The notes: generated by a model not told the origin, from the sequence alone. Positions 47,301 through 56,300 are shown, counted from the stretch's first letter. The stretch is 64,000 bases of DNA from Eurosta solidaginis (GCF_040869045.1 NC_090323.1:259288392-259352391); one strand, 5' to 3'. Numbers and translations: made by a program.

Positions 47301-47386
47301 TGTACGTGGAAAACATTGTACAAAAAGATTTAGGAACAACTGTGTTGATAAATGGCAAAAAAGTCCATAAGGATAACTTAATATAA
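44339..47386 (+). CDS. LTR2 pol polyprotein, open over 1,015 codons
   Basis: A protease-like start (about residues 10-110) reads LINTGTAKNYI, where the catalytic Asp of the usual D-T/S-G is Asn. RT follows with VIDFRKLN (about residue 226), TTLDLKSGFHQI and the active site VYVDDIIIF (about residue 324). RNase H has TTDASSVALGAVL (about 484), NERELLAIVWAFQKLRHYLY and FTDHQPLTF. The integrase shows a zinc region (EHNRAHRS to CKTC, about 727-765) and DDE residues in LHVDIFS, VVSDNEKS and SNGQIERVH. It would be made as a gag-pol fusion through the -1 site. There is no ATG at the start. The Asp-to-Asn change should disable protein processing. Confidence 0.88.
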   Translation: MPFITRTLPNGQFLKILINTGTAKNYIKKYGFLKGITATQYPFQLRSINGVNKISEKCKVNILGTTATFYILPQLDTFDGIIGYDLLKDIEANIDTKAGLIFHKNGKENLNFFQCQEVNMAHTKKIETPCSIETLKQNNFNAFANPNRALPYNTNVIASIDMVTDKPIYSRSYPYPISVSNFINNEIESLLKYGIIRKSYSPYNSLVHVVSKKGLDDDGNQKLRMVIDFRKLNEHTTSDKYPIPDTTVILSNLGKSKLFTTLDLKSGFHQICLREKDRCKTAFSVNNGKYEFCRLPFGSKNAPSIFQRAIDDILREDIGKICHVYVDDIIIFSPDESSHYRHVDSILKKMERAGMRVSLEKSKFFRNEVEFLGFAVSHKGIQTCPSKVDAILNYQQPKSLRSLRSFLGLSGYYRRFIKDYAHISKPLTKYLRGDNGHVTSRQSKKINISLDEEAINDFNKLKTILASEDVLLQHPDYSKPFEITTDASSVALGAVLSQNGKPITMISRTLSKAEENYATNERELLAIVWAFQKLRHYLYGIKNIHIFTDHQPLTFAMSDKNPNSKIKRWTAFINSFAPKYFYKPGKDNKVADALSRQYIHNLDDSSATAHSELSLSDTIKTIKNPVNQFRSQLVLTPFEVNSKSTKILFQKLVRHSIYFKTAEYLLQTIREKVNPNVVNGVCCDLETLARVQSLLLSNFPGVKFIHTERIVIDLIKREDQIEAATTEHNRAHRSIQENYKQLISEYFFPDIKKTLTTITKNCKTCSENKYNRHPSKSEVGKTPIPEYPGQILHVDIFSVDKFHFFTCIDKFSKFTITIPIESRSTTDVKTALLLVLNKFRKTKIVVSDNEKSLHSNTISNLLKYHFEIEQFFIPALHSKSNGQIERVHSTLTEIARCIKAEQNITDTNELILLATYKYNNSIHSTVNAKPIDVINNFPKDHLDSIKVALTVAQENVVKKSVNNHRKFNEGEKVYVRRNKRLGNKLSKVYVENIVQKDLGTTVLINGKKVHKDNLI

Positions 47387-48569
47387 GGATTCAGCATATC
47401 ATGTATAAACGCAACTGGTTTGTCAAAAAAAAAACAAAAACTCTTTTAAATCAAAGGTATTAAGTCATCAATTCAACGACTTCTACTGATCACCCAATAA
47501 AAAACAACTAGCTTTAAATTTAATTCAAAACCATGAAACATAGTTTTTACGAAATATTGGATTCCTTAAATTTTGATGTAAAAAAAAAAAAATTTATTTT
47601 TTGATATTAAATTTTGAAAATTATTATATAAATAATCGTACATATGTATACGACAACTGTAGTTTTCTTATAATAATTTTCTTAAGATTCTCTACCAAAC
47701 CAAAATCACATGATTATATAAAAAAAAAAAAAATCTAACTACAAAAATACCGAATGGAAGTAAAATTATTTAATAAGGTAAGTAATTTCGAAGAAAACGA
47801 AAAGCTAATAATTTTCATTTAAGGTTTTCCTAGCTTAACTCGAAATAAAATGTAAATAATACGGAAACAATAATTTTTCGATTAAATTGAGAATACTAAC
47901 TTAGAAAATATGTATACAATTACCTTAAAACGCAAATTATAAAAGTCCGCATAAAATTGTTCTGAAATGTACATATATATATCTAATTTAGTGAAACAAA
48001 AAATTATGAATTTTTGCTATATTTTTCAAGAACTTATAAATAAAATGGAAATAATATTTGAATTAAAAATGTACATATGTATACAAAAACAAAAATATTT
48101 TCAAAACCAAATAAATAAATAAACTATTATTATATTTAAAAATATTATAATTTTTTTCAAAACACTTCTTATAAAAGCTTACTTATAATTTTTCTGAATT
48201 GTAAATAGAGAATTGACATGGTTTAGTACAAAATTTCCAAACATTATAAATATATTTTAAGAGCTTCAATAACTCAAGATTAAAATGGAAATAATAAGTA
48301 TGAAAACAAAGTACATATGTATACGAAACACACTATTTCAAAAATTAAATAAATAAATTATTATTATATTAAAAAAAATCTATAATTTTCTTTAAAACAG
48401 TTTTTATAAAAGCCAAATTCCAATTTTTTTTATGGTAAATATAGAAATATTTTTTATCGAAGCCTAATTTTACGAAGCTACAATAAAATGAAAATAATAA
48501 TTATATAAAAAAACGTACATATGTATACGGAAAACATTATTTACAACATTACAAATCATTTATTACCAC
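47387..48569 (+). other. AT-rich region with degenerate 210-240-bp tandem repeats
   Basis: No gene is seen. A block with ACATATGTATAC, an AAATAAATAAA stretch, ATTATTATATT and CTTATAAAAGC-type motifs recurs at about 48070, 48310 and 48520, with a weaker one at about 47640. It may be the 3' untranslated part of LTR2 or a separate AT-rich repeat. The expected env gene and 3' LTR are absent. Confidence 0.55.
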
Positions 48570-48623
48570 CGTTATCCAATGAAAGTTAATATACTCTGTG
48601 AGCTCTGCTCAACTGAGTATAAA
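48570..48623 (+). mobile_element. 3' terminus of element A2
   Basis: TTATCCAATGAAAGTTAATA followed by TATACTCTGTGAGCTCTGCT and CAACTGAGTATAAAA matches the end of A3 (63575-63627). It closes the A2 element whose other end is at 38632. Confidence 0.85.
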
Positions 48624-48664
48624 AATACATATGTATATAGGAATGTACGTACATATATACTCAC

Positions 48665-48790
48665 AATCATTGCATTAATGCTATGCTTTCCTTTTTTATT
48701 GAAATATATATGTTCATTTTCCACAGGTCTTAGCAACTGCAAATGAGTATCATCAACAGCACCAACGACTGGAATGAATTTAAAAAACTA
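48665..48790 (-). pseudogene. Harbinger transposase, upstream exon
   Basis: On the minus strand it encodes IPVVGAVDDTHLQLLRPVEN and then KKGKHSINAMI, the first catalytic-Asp block of HARBI1-like transposases (GAVDDTH). The exon stops at a GTGAGT donor (48664-48659). The next exon begins at 38567 with ICDHKLIIK, and the codon phase fits across the junction. The intron is therefore 38568-48664 and holds A2 and LTR2. Upstream of about 48790 the homology fades, so the N-terminus is missing. Confidence 0.8.
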
Positions 48791-48904
48791 AACTTTCGTT
48801 ATTGATTTATTGAGCTGCATTAACTCCAGGAAAATTATATTTTTGACAGCAGTATAAATAAGCTTTTTGACCATTATTTGCTTAGTGCAATGCTAAATTA
48901 AACT

Positions 48905-48960
48905 CCACTATTTCGGCTCAACGTTTCGCTAAGCACCTTAGCTTCTTCAGGAGCGAAACT
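48905..48960 (-). ncRNA. Hammerhead-like motif at a Penelope-type terminus
   Basis: On the minus strand: CTGAAGA, then the hairpin GCTAAG-GTG-CTTAGC, then GAAACG. This resembles the CUGANGA...GAAA core of the hammerhead ribozymes known in Penelope-like terminal repeats. One extra base sits before the stem, so activity is doubtful. A Penelope RT fragment follows at 49005. Confidence 0.4.
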
Positions 48961-49004
48961 GAGTTTATTTTGTAAATTTTTTATCACAAACCAGTAATTT
49001 TATC

Positions 49005-49195
49005 ACAACAACAATGTACATCCGGTATACCTAGACCAAAATTTAAGCAAATATTAGACTTTTGCCTGAAAGATAACAATTACTTTATGTTCAATGAAAA
49101 ACTATATTCACACGCACGTTTGGTATGCCTATGGGTAATCCCCTCTCCCCAACCATAGCCAACATAGTCATGTATGACTTACTGAATGAGACTAT
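49005..49195 (+). pseudogene. Penelope-like reverse transcriptase fragment
   Basis: Plus-strand translation gives GIPRPKFKQILDFCLKDNNY and FMFNEKLYSHA, then after a frame change FGMPMGNPLSPTIANIVMYD and LLNETM. The GMPMG-PLSP block is a signature of Penelope-like RT. The fragment is cut at 49195 by the next element. There is no intact enzyme. Confidence 0.8.
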
Positions 49196-49440
49196 GGGCC
49201 GATTTCACCAACTCGACTTAGGCTAAAACTTAGTTGTGACTTAAGTTAGTCCAGATTTGCGGCTTAGTTTTTTTTCGGTTTCACCAACTTAGTTACTTAA
49301 CGAAATTGACATACAACAACCCTATCAACTGTTTTATACATAGTAGTATTTTTTGCTACTCTTTAATTTCACGCAACCCAATCCATTTGAAGTATTGTCA
49401 GTTACGGCTGTCAGCTGCACAACTTTTAATAAAATTATAA
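49196..49440 (+). mobile_element. Probable DNA-transposon terminus
   Basis: Begins GGGCCGATTTCACCAACTCG. The phrase TTTCACCAACT recurs at about 49284, inside the same end. G-rich ends with TTTCACCAAC are what I remember from insect Harbinger elements, but that is memory and not a comparison. No coding sequence is seen. Confidence 0.45.
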
Positions 49441-49442
49441 TA

Positions 49443-49669
49443 AAAATAATAACATCTCATATGCGGGTGTAAGCGGTTTTGGTAGTTATTTAATGTATGA
49501 GAGTGGTACAAGTGGTCTGCTACCTGCAAGCTCTCTGAATTCAATTGGCGCTAACACTGAGGCGACACTTGTGCACATGCATTCAGGTAATGTGCCACAG
49601 AAGCAAGCAATGCAAGAGCAACTACAACGTTGTATCTCGATAAATTTATATTCGGTGCTGCGAGAATAA
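49443..49669 (+). other. Short unassigned open stretch
   Basis: One plus frame is open for about 75 codons to TAA at about 49667, with GSYLMYESGTSGLLPASSLN in it and an ATG at about 49493. I recognise no family. It is more balanced in base composition than its AT-rich surroundings and could be an exon or part of the flanking element. Confidence 0.3.
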
Positions 49670-49763
49670 TATCAAGGGAAGGATCAACAGGTGCCCGAGG
49701 TCGCGACTGAGCCAAGTACACCCATTGAGCCCGCCTTGTCGGGCAGGTGGTCGTACGACCAAG

Positions 49764-51331
49764 ATGAACAACTCATTACCTGAATGTAATAAGGAGGATG
49801 TAAAGAGGAGGACTGAGTCGCAACCCAAGGACGACAAATACGAATTAAGCGATGCGTCGGACTCGGGGAGCGAGAGTAGTGCTGATTCAATGAACTCCGT
49901 GTTGGAGAAGCACACAAATGAAAACGGAGTAGAAGAGTGGAGAAGGGTACGGAGCAGAGGAAGTAAAAGAGCTCTCTCGCAGTACCGTGCAGCACTAAGA
50001 ATTGTACAACGCTTGGGAGCAGTGGTCGACCCAACAGAAGTGGAGATCGAGCGCTTGGAATGGGCCCATGAAGCGGTAGAAGTAGGTCGAAGGCAGTTCA
50101 AAAGAGAAACCCTCGGTTCTGCAACCGGTACGAGGAGGAAGAAGCGTCGAATGGCAGAACAAGCCTGCTTTCAAGAGGCAGAAAGGACCCAGTCCTAGAG
50201 CCGCGAGGCAGGGCAGTCGCATAGACAAGACAAGTAGGCCCAAAGCTGTAAAACAGATGGGTTCCAATAGCGAGGTAGCAACTACCTCGAAAGCTGCCAG
50301 TCAGAGGGAAGTTCCAACTACGGAAGTAGGAGATAAGCCAAAGGGAGATAACGCTAAGACTCCGGCTTTCTCGGTGGCGCTAAAGGGAGTTAACGCGAAG
50401 ACTCCGGTGTTCTCGGAGGTTCCAAAGGGAGATAACACTAAGACTCCTGCTTTTCCCGAGAAGATGAGTTATGTGGCAAAGCAGTCACTGACTGTGGCGC
50501 TGGTTGATCGTAGCAGTCCGTTCGGACAAATGACTACTGGAAGGTGGAGATCTGTGGAAAGGGAGCTTATTAGCTTAATGCTTAAGATGATGCGGGAACA
50601 ACCAAGTAAGCCCCTTCCAACCTTTGATTCGGGGGGATGGTATAATGGTGTGAAGATGATAGCGTGCGACAACATCGCGAGCTTGCGGTGGCTGGAGGAA
50701 GTCGTTCCAAACCTCCAAAGGCAAGGCACGAACGCGCGATTTGAGGTGGTGGATAAAGCGCAAATCCCCACGGTACCAAAAGTTAAGGTATGGATACCAT
50801 GCGTGATGAAGTCGGAGGATACACTGCGACTTCTGCAGAATCAGAATCCGAACATACCGACACAGGATTGGAAGGTACTTACTGTATCTCGGCCTACCGA
50901 GGATGGTCAGTTCTACATCTTCCAAATAAACAAGCAGGCGGAGGATATTTTGTACACGCAGCTTGGCAAAATGTCCTTTGGCACTGGCAAAATTTACATG
51001 CGACTCAGGAAAAGAAGTCCCGAGGATAAAAATCCTAACACGCTGGAAGTGGGCGAAGTCGAAAAGGACCTCAGAAGCCTAAGGGAAAAAAAGACAGGTG
51101 GAGGTCCCCGACGTCACCACGAACGTGCTAGAAGAGGACCAACCGCTAAATGGTGCTGTGACTCGCACAGAGGAACACACGGCACAACATTCACGAGGGG
51201 CTGAAGGGGGCCTCGAATACTCTAAACCAAAAGGGCAAGAGGAGGACGACGACGTCAAGACGAAGGTGCTGGAGGGGGACAAACAGCCCAATGGTGCTGC
51301 GAGTCCTACAGATAAACCTCCAACACAGTAA
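49764..51331 (+). pseudogene. LOA2 ORF1 (RNA-binding/DUF4780-like)
   Basis: Three frames carry successive parts. 49764-50160: a charged N-terminal region. About 50160-51085: a Lys/Pro-rich linker with three KGDNAKTPAF-like repeats, then SLTVALVDRSSPFGQMTTGR and the domain I recall as DUF4780 from LOA-type ORF1 proteins. About 51085-51331: an acidic C-terminal tail ending near TAA 51329-51331. Frame changes lie near 50160 and at the A-run at about 51088. ORF1 proteins bind element RNA. The tail end overlaps the start of ORF2. Confidence 0.8.
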
Positions 51332-53468
51332 AGTGGCGTCGAGCGAACTCCTCCTAACCCTTGAGGAGAGTTCGTTTGACGTGGCGCTGATCCAGGAGCC
51401 ATGGCTCTCATCGGGAGGAAAGGTTTCTGGACTTAGCGCGCGCGGGTTTGGCGTTTAGTACGCACAAACGGAAGGACGGGTGCGAGCTGTAGTAATGGTA
51501 AGGAAACAGCTGCATTCATATATGCTGCCTAATTACACCACCGAGGATCTCGTAGCGGTGGCCGTTGAGCAAAAGAATAAGCAGGCATTTATCCTGGCGT
51601 CCTGCTACATGGCCCATGCTGCGGAGGTTCCACCGATGGAGTGCAAAAGGCTAGTACAGGAGGAAGGGCGCAAAGGGCGGTTGGTCATAGGCGCAGATGC
51701 AAATGCGCACCACAATGCGTGGGGAAGAGCAGATACGAACGAGAGAGGCGAATCTCAATTTTGTTACATCCTGCAAACCAATTTGCAGATAGCCAACAGG
51801 GGAAATGTTCCTACATACATTGGTCCAACATCCAGCAATGTTCTGGATATTACATTGAGCTCCGAGCGTGATATATCAAGGTATGATTGGATGGTTCTCG
51901 ATAGACCATCCTTCTCCGACCATGCGTATATAAGCTTCAGCATCCCACTAAAGAGGGTAGAGAAGGGAGGAACATTTAGAAACCCTAGGGCAACGAATTG
52001 GACTAAATTCCAGAAACATGTAGAAACGAAACTGGGACAACCCAAAGAGGTTGCTAATATAGAGGAACTGGAGGAGTCGAATGAATTCCTAACAAGGACG
52101 CTTATGACTGCGTATAACAAAGCTTGCCCTCTAAGAAGATTCAGAGGAAAAGCAAAGCCGCCATGGTGGAGCAATGAGCTGAGTCTTCTAAGAAGACAGG
52201 TAAAAGAAATGTTTAAACTCGCAAAGACCGCGGAAAGCGAAGCGTGTCGGGACGAGTACAGGGATCTACTGAGGATCTACAAGCGTGAAATTACCAGGGC
52301 GAAGAGAAACTCATGGAAAAGTTTCTGTACGGACATAGAGTGCTCCAGTGAAACAGCACGGTTGAAAAAAGTCCTAGCAAAGGGAAACATAGTCCAGGGA
52401 CTAATAAAGAAAGAGCACGGGGAATGGTCACGTGATAGTGAGGAATCCCTTGAGGTGCTTCTCGATACACATTTCCCATCGGGAGACGGTTTAGAAGAAC
52501 CAGCAGACATCACTCACACTTCGATCACGGAGCTAGTGGTGCCGGGCTTGGTGACCGATACCAAGATCGAGAGGGCAGTGAAGACGTTTTCTAAGTTTAA
52601 ATCAACGGGCCCAGATGGTATATTCCCGGCCATGCTACAAGTCTCAAGTAGGGCGGTCGTGGAATGGCTTAAAATAATATTCGATGGGTGCATAAGACTG
52701 AATCATGTACCGCACTCTTGGAGAACTGCTCGTGTAGCTTTTCTACCAAAGGCGGGGAAGATCGGTCACGTGTATCCCAAAGACTATAGACCCATTAGCT
52801 TAACATCATTTCTGCTCAAAACCTTTGAGAGGCTGATAGATGTGTACATAAAGTCCAACGTGGATGAAAAGCTGCTCTCCACAACACAGCATGCGTACAC
52901 CAAAGGCAAGTCGGTAGACACCGCATTGCATAGGGTGGTAATAAGCATAGAGAAATCCCTGGAATATAAGGAGTATGCTCTAGGAGTCTTCTTGGACATT
53001 GCCGGGGCTTTCAATAATGTTGCAAAATGGGCGATTATGGATGGTCTTAATTACATTAAAGTACATCCTGCCTTAATCAGATGGATCGGCTGCATGTTAA
53101 ATTGCAGAAAGATTACATCACAATGGGGATTGTACGAGGCCACGAAATCAGTGGACAGGGGCACGCCGCAGGGAGGGGTGCTATCACCTCTGCTGTGGAC
53201 ACTGGTCATCAACCAACTGCTCAGGCAATTCGATGAGGGACCCGTAAAACTTACGGCTTACGCAGATGACGTTGCAATTGTCATAAGTGGAAAATGCCTT
53301 CCAACGATTAGTTCTTTGATGGATCGGGCGCTTCGGGATATTCATACCTGGGCATCTAATGTAGGGCTGAAAGTCAATGCGGAGAACACGGATATGGTCT
53401 TGTTTACAAAGAGGTACAAGGTCCCAAATTGGACCAGGCCTAAGTTAGGAGCGGTGACCTTACAGGAG
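51306..53468 (+). pseudogene. LOA2 ORF2: endonuclease and reverse transcriptase, main part
   Basis: The AP-like endonuclease starts near 51306 (LQINLQHSKVASS, DVALIQEPWL with catalytic Glu), has an in-frame TAG at 51456, then VIGADANAHHNAWGR and the FSDHAYISF block with the catalytic His. The RT shows GPDGIFPAML, PKDYRPISLTSFLLKTFERL, LGVFLDIAGAFNN, GTPQGGVLSPLLWTLVINQL and the YADD site in LTAYADDVAIV. The frame is open from 51480 until the SINE at about 53469. Apart from the stop it is well kept. Confidence 0.9.
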
Positions 53469-53838
53469 AAAAAAAAAAAAATAAATAAATGTAAGGCGCG
53501 ATAACCTCCGAAGAGATCTAAGGCCGAGCTTCTCTTCCAATTTGCGTCGTGCTCCTCTTGATTTTTCCCTACAAATTGGCCGGACGGGACCTACATGTTT
53601 TATGCCGACTCCGAACGGCATCTGCAAGGCAAGATGAGTTTTCACTGAGAGCTTTTCATGGCAGAAATACAATCGGAGCGCTTGCCAGACACTGCCGAGG
53701 GGCGACCCGCTTAGAAAAATTTTCTTCTAATTGAAAAATCTTATTTCTAAAATTTTGATGTTGCTTTGCCCGGGAGTTGAACCCAGGGCATACGGTGTGA
53801 TAGGCGGAGCACGTTACCATCACACCACGGAGGCCGCC
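53469..53838 (-). mobile_element. SINE copy 2, inverted, inside LOA2
   Basis: Close to copy 1 over its whole length on the minus strand, with B-box GGGTTCAACTCC and A-box region at about 53760-53815, and an A/T tail (53469-53490) of ATAAATAAAT plus an A-run of about 13. It interrupts the LOA2 RT between the QEK and VKPCTKYLG codons. A clean target duplication is not obvious. Confidence 0.92.
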
Positions 53839-54215
53839 GTGAAACCTTGCACAAAATATCTAGGAATCATCCTAGACAGTAAGCTGTCATGGAAGCTCAA
53901 CGTGGAGGAGAGGGTCAAGAAGGCCTCAACGGCACTCTATGCATGTAAAAGAATGCTGGGGTGTACGTGGGGCCTATCGCCCTCTCTTTCTCATTGGTTT
54001 TTTACAGCGATTGTAAGCCCTATTCTATACTATGGAGTTCTTGTTTGGTGGAAAGCCACACAAAAAACAACATACCTCAAAAAATTAGAGGGGGTATGCA
54101 GACTATCGATGCTTTGCATTACGGGAGCCCTGAAAACAACCCGACGGCTGCACTGTATGCCATTCTGCACATTCCACCTGTAGACCTGGTAGCAAAGAAC
54201 AAAGCGTTAACGACT
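53839..54215 (+). pseudogene. LOA2 RT thumb region after the SINE
   Basis: Continues ORF2 with CTKYLGIILDSKLSWKLNVE, LYACKRMLGCTWGLSP and ILYYGVLVWWKAT, then a frame change near 54135 to NPTAALYAILHIPPVDLVAK. Homology ends at about 54215. Confidence 0.85.
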
Positions 54216-54470
54216 CGCAACAGAGGCACGCAAGCATACGACGTTGACCGCAGCAGAGTTACGCTAATACACGACGTTGGCCACAGCAGAGTACGGCGCT
54301 GGGCGCGGCAGAATCACGCAAACATACGACGCTGGCCGCAGAAGAATTACACGAGCATACGACGTCGACCACAGCAGAGAACACGCTAACATACGACGTT
54401 GGCCGTAGCAGAGGGACGCAAACGTACGACGTCAACCATACCAGAGCTACACTCACGCAGACGCACCGAC
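54216..54470 (+). repeat. 33-bp minisatellite, about 7 units
   Basis: Units start ACGACGTTGG-CC-CAGCAGAG and recur at about 54239, 54272, 54295, 54328, 54361, 54393 and 54426 with many substitutions. Most spacings are 33, a multiple of three, so one frame stays open across it (11-residue Arg-rich repeats). A coding origin is possible but not shown. Confidence 0.75.
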
Positions 54471-54879
54471 ATAAGCCGCAGCAGCGACAGCGTAGTCGCT
54501 AACCGTAGGCGAAACACGCCGACGCAAGTCGTCACTGAGATACCTTTACACATACCCAGACAGCGACCAGTAAAGTGTCCTAAGGGAACGCTCCTAATGG
54601 GACACGAGGGATGGTTAGCCCACCACTAATCAAATAGCAAGCATCAAACGAAGTGAAGAATACATACACATCTTTTTTATTACATTTATATTACAGTTTA
54701 AGGAGTTAAAGCAATAAAGTGAATTTTATATGAGAACGATTTGCAAGGTGTCCCGAAATACAAATTTATTGTAAGCGAACCTTGGAAACGGCGAGTATAC
54801 CACAGCACTTACTGAAGAAGCACCGGGGCACGTCGTTACACCACATACCTATTTGCATACGTCCTATTCGATTTGCCTG
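54471..54879. other. Unassigned region
   Basis: No gene is seen. An AATAAAG lies at about 54712, and the phrase GTCGTTACACC near 54832 could be an LTR edge, but no partner was found. Confidence 0.35.
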
Positions 54880-55330
54880 AAATTTGGTATATAAATTTGC
54901 CTATATTATTATTTACGATGCTTTTTCCGGGAAAGTAGACCAGAGACGGACTGGGCCTGGGATTAGGACTAGGACTGGGACTGAGACTGAGACAAAGACT
55001 CGGAGTGGGGCTGGGACTGAGACTCGGAATAGGACTGGAAGAAAATACATACCATCCTCTGGGATTGGCAATAAGATATGAAGAAGAATGAGAAAAAATT
55101 GTGAGAAGAGAAAAGAGAGAAGGATACTGAGAAAGAGATAGAATGAGTGGAAGATGGAGAAAGATGAAGCAAAAAATCCGGGGGGGGGGGGGGGGGGGGG
55201 GGAGGAGTGAATACAAAGATTAGGAAAAAGTGTAGAGGGGCGAGGGCAGAGTTAGACGGAAAAAGCTTATTAAAATTTATGCAGATAGACCAAATTTAGG
55301 GCAGAACAACGTCTGCCGGGTCTGCCGGGT
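54880..55330 (-). repeat. Element C copy 1, inverted
   Basis: On the minus strand: GGCAGACGTTGTTCTGCCC, a leucine-free stretch of C/T-rich DNA with CTCTTCTC-type runs, and TCCCAGTCCTAGTCCTAATC repeats. The same order is seen on plus at 57885-58205. A run of about 20 G stands at 55181-55201 in this copy. Confidence 0.75.
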
Positions 55331-55333
55331 AAA

Positions 55334-55674
55334 CAAATAAATAAACAAATGCAAGGGCGATATCCTCCGAAGAGATTTAAGGGCGAGCTTCTTTTTCAAT
55401 TTGCGTAGAGTTCCCTTTAATTTTTCCTAAAAATTGCGGGACTGGGCCTACATGTTTTATGTCATTTCAAAGCGACATCTGCAAGGCAGATACATTTTCA
55501 CTAAGCAGTTTTTATGGTAGAAATACACCCGGAGTGTGTGACGAATCACTTCCGAGGGGTGACCCCACTTAAAAAAAATTTTCTAAATTTTTCATGTTAC
55601 TTTGCCCGGGTGTTAAACCCAGAACACTCGGTAGGATAGGCGGAGCACCTTACCACCACACCACGGCGGCCGCC
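55334..55674 (-). mobile_element. SINE copy 3, inverted and diverged
   Basis: Same family as copies 1 and 2, but with many more substitutions; the B-box reads GGGTTTAACACC. The A/T tail is AAATAAATAAACAAAT at about 55334-55350. It ends with GGCGGCCGCC at 55665-55674. Confidence 0.88.
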
Positions 55675-55941
55675 AATTATCATATATTTCATACTCCTAT
55701 ATTGCTACTAAAGGCTGGGTACACTCGCAAACATTGTGTTAATGTTTTTGTTTTGTATTCAATAATCGAATTTAACTAAATTAAAATTTTTTCTTGTCAC
55801 ACTTATGCTGCTACAATCGCAAAAATTTAGTAGACTGTCTTTTTCCAATTCAAAACTCGTTTTTGTAAGAGTTTATCGGGGATTGCCCTATTGCTTTAAA
55901 TGTATGAAAACATTTATTTCAAGCAATTTTTAATTTTATAA
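55675..55941. other. Unassigned AT-rich spacer
   Basis: No gene is seen. The phrase TCGGGGATTGCCC at about 55878 is shared with the spacer after T1. Confidence 0.4.
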
Positions 55942-56199
55942 TTTATTTAATAATTTGGGAAAAATTTAAACAACGTGACATCAGGACGGACAAGACGACA
56001 GCTGTTTCGATTATACCTTGTAAATCTCTTCAAAGCCTTTTCTCCCGGGAGTGGGATTCGAACCCGCACTCCTGCGATAGTTGAAATGGTTACAAACGCA
56101 TTCAGCTACGTGATGCCTTAGTTGTTGTAAAGTTTTTCTCAATTGCCTTGTCCGTCCTGATGTCACGTTGTTTAAAATTTTCCCAAATTATTAAATAAA
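55942..56199 (-). mobile_element. T2: complete tRNA-like element with 53-bp inverted ends
   Basis: The left arm (55942-55994) and right arm (56147-56199) are inverted copies that differ at about one position; both contain CGTGACATCAGGACGGACAA or its complement. The core, read on minus, has a B-box-like GCGGGTTCGAATCCCAC and an A-box-like TAGCTGAATGCG spaced as in a tRNA. It looks like a tRNA-derived unit carried between terminal inverted repeats. T1 at 4992 is a second, cut copy. Confidence 0.78.
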
Positions 56200-56227
56200 C
56201 TTGTTTTTATTTACACAACAAAATTTT

Positions 56228-56300
56228 GTATAAATAGGACCCACACATTTAAATTTACTTCACTTTAAACTTAAAAATCGACAGAAAATCTGTAAGTAAA
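56228..56300 (+). promoter_or_regulatory. SPH2 core promoter and 5' UTR
   Basis: TATAAATAGG stands at about 56230-56239. An initiator-like ACTTCACTT is near 56258-56266, the right distance downstream, and the ATG is at 56301. T2 ends only 30 bases upstream of the TATA box. Confidence 0.65.

Larger units (their letters stand above)
40907..48569 (+). mobile_element. LTR2: errantivirus-type (gypsy/17.6-like) retroelement, 3' LTR missing
   Basis: Order: putative 5' LTR (40907-41689), primer site, long AT-rich leader, gag (split by a SINE), pol in the -1 frame, AT-rich 3' region. Pol resembles the insect gypsy/17.6/297 group. No env frame and no second LTR are seen before A2 resumes at 48570. The element is therefore a 3'-deleted relic, though pol remains open for 1,015 codons. 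Confidence 0.85.
36860..48790. mobile_element. PIF/Harbinger DNA transposon, split by a 10-kb nested insertion
   Basis: Harbinger transposons carry two genes, a DDE transposase and a Myb/SANT-like DNA-binding protein. Both are seen: the Myb-like gene on plus (37255-37816) and the transposase on minus (37982-38567, continued at 48665-48790). Between the two transposase parts lie A2 and LTR2 (38632-48623). Element ends are not clear, so the outer limits are approximate. All coding parts are damaged. Confidence 0.75.
49670..54215 (+). mobile_element. LOA2: LOA-like non-LTR retrotransposon
   Basis: It has ORF1 (about 49764-51331), then ORF2 with endonuclease and RT (about 51306-54215). The RT is split by SINE copy 2. 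Homology ends at about 54215, where a 33-bp minisatellite begins, so the RNase H domain and 3' end seen in LOA1 are missing. Several frameshifts and one stop make it non-functional. The 5' limit is approximate. Confidence 0.87.

Noticed and set aside
49646..50101. Minus-strand frames opposite LOA2 ORF1
   Set aside because: They are shadows of ORF1; the plus strand carries the recognisable protein.
56040..56110. Functional tRNA gene
   Set aside because: B-box and A-box-like parts are present, but there is no acceptor stem pairing that I can see and it lies in a repeated element.
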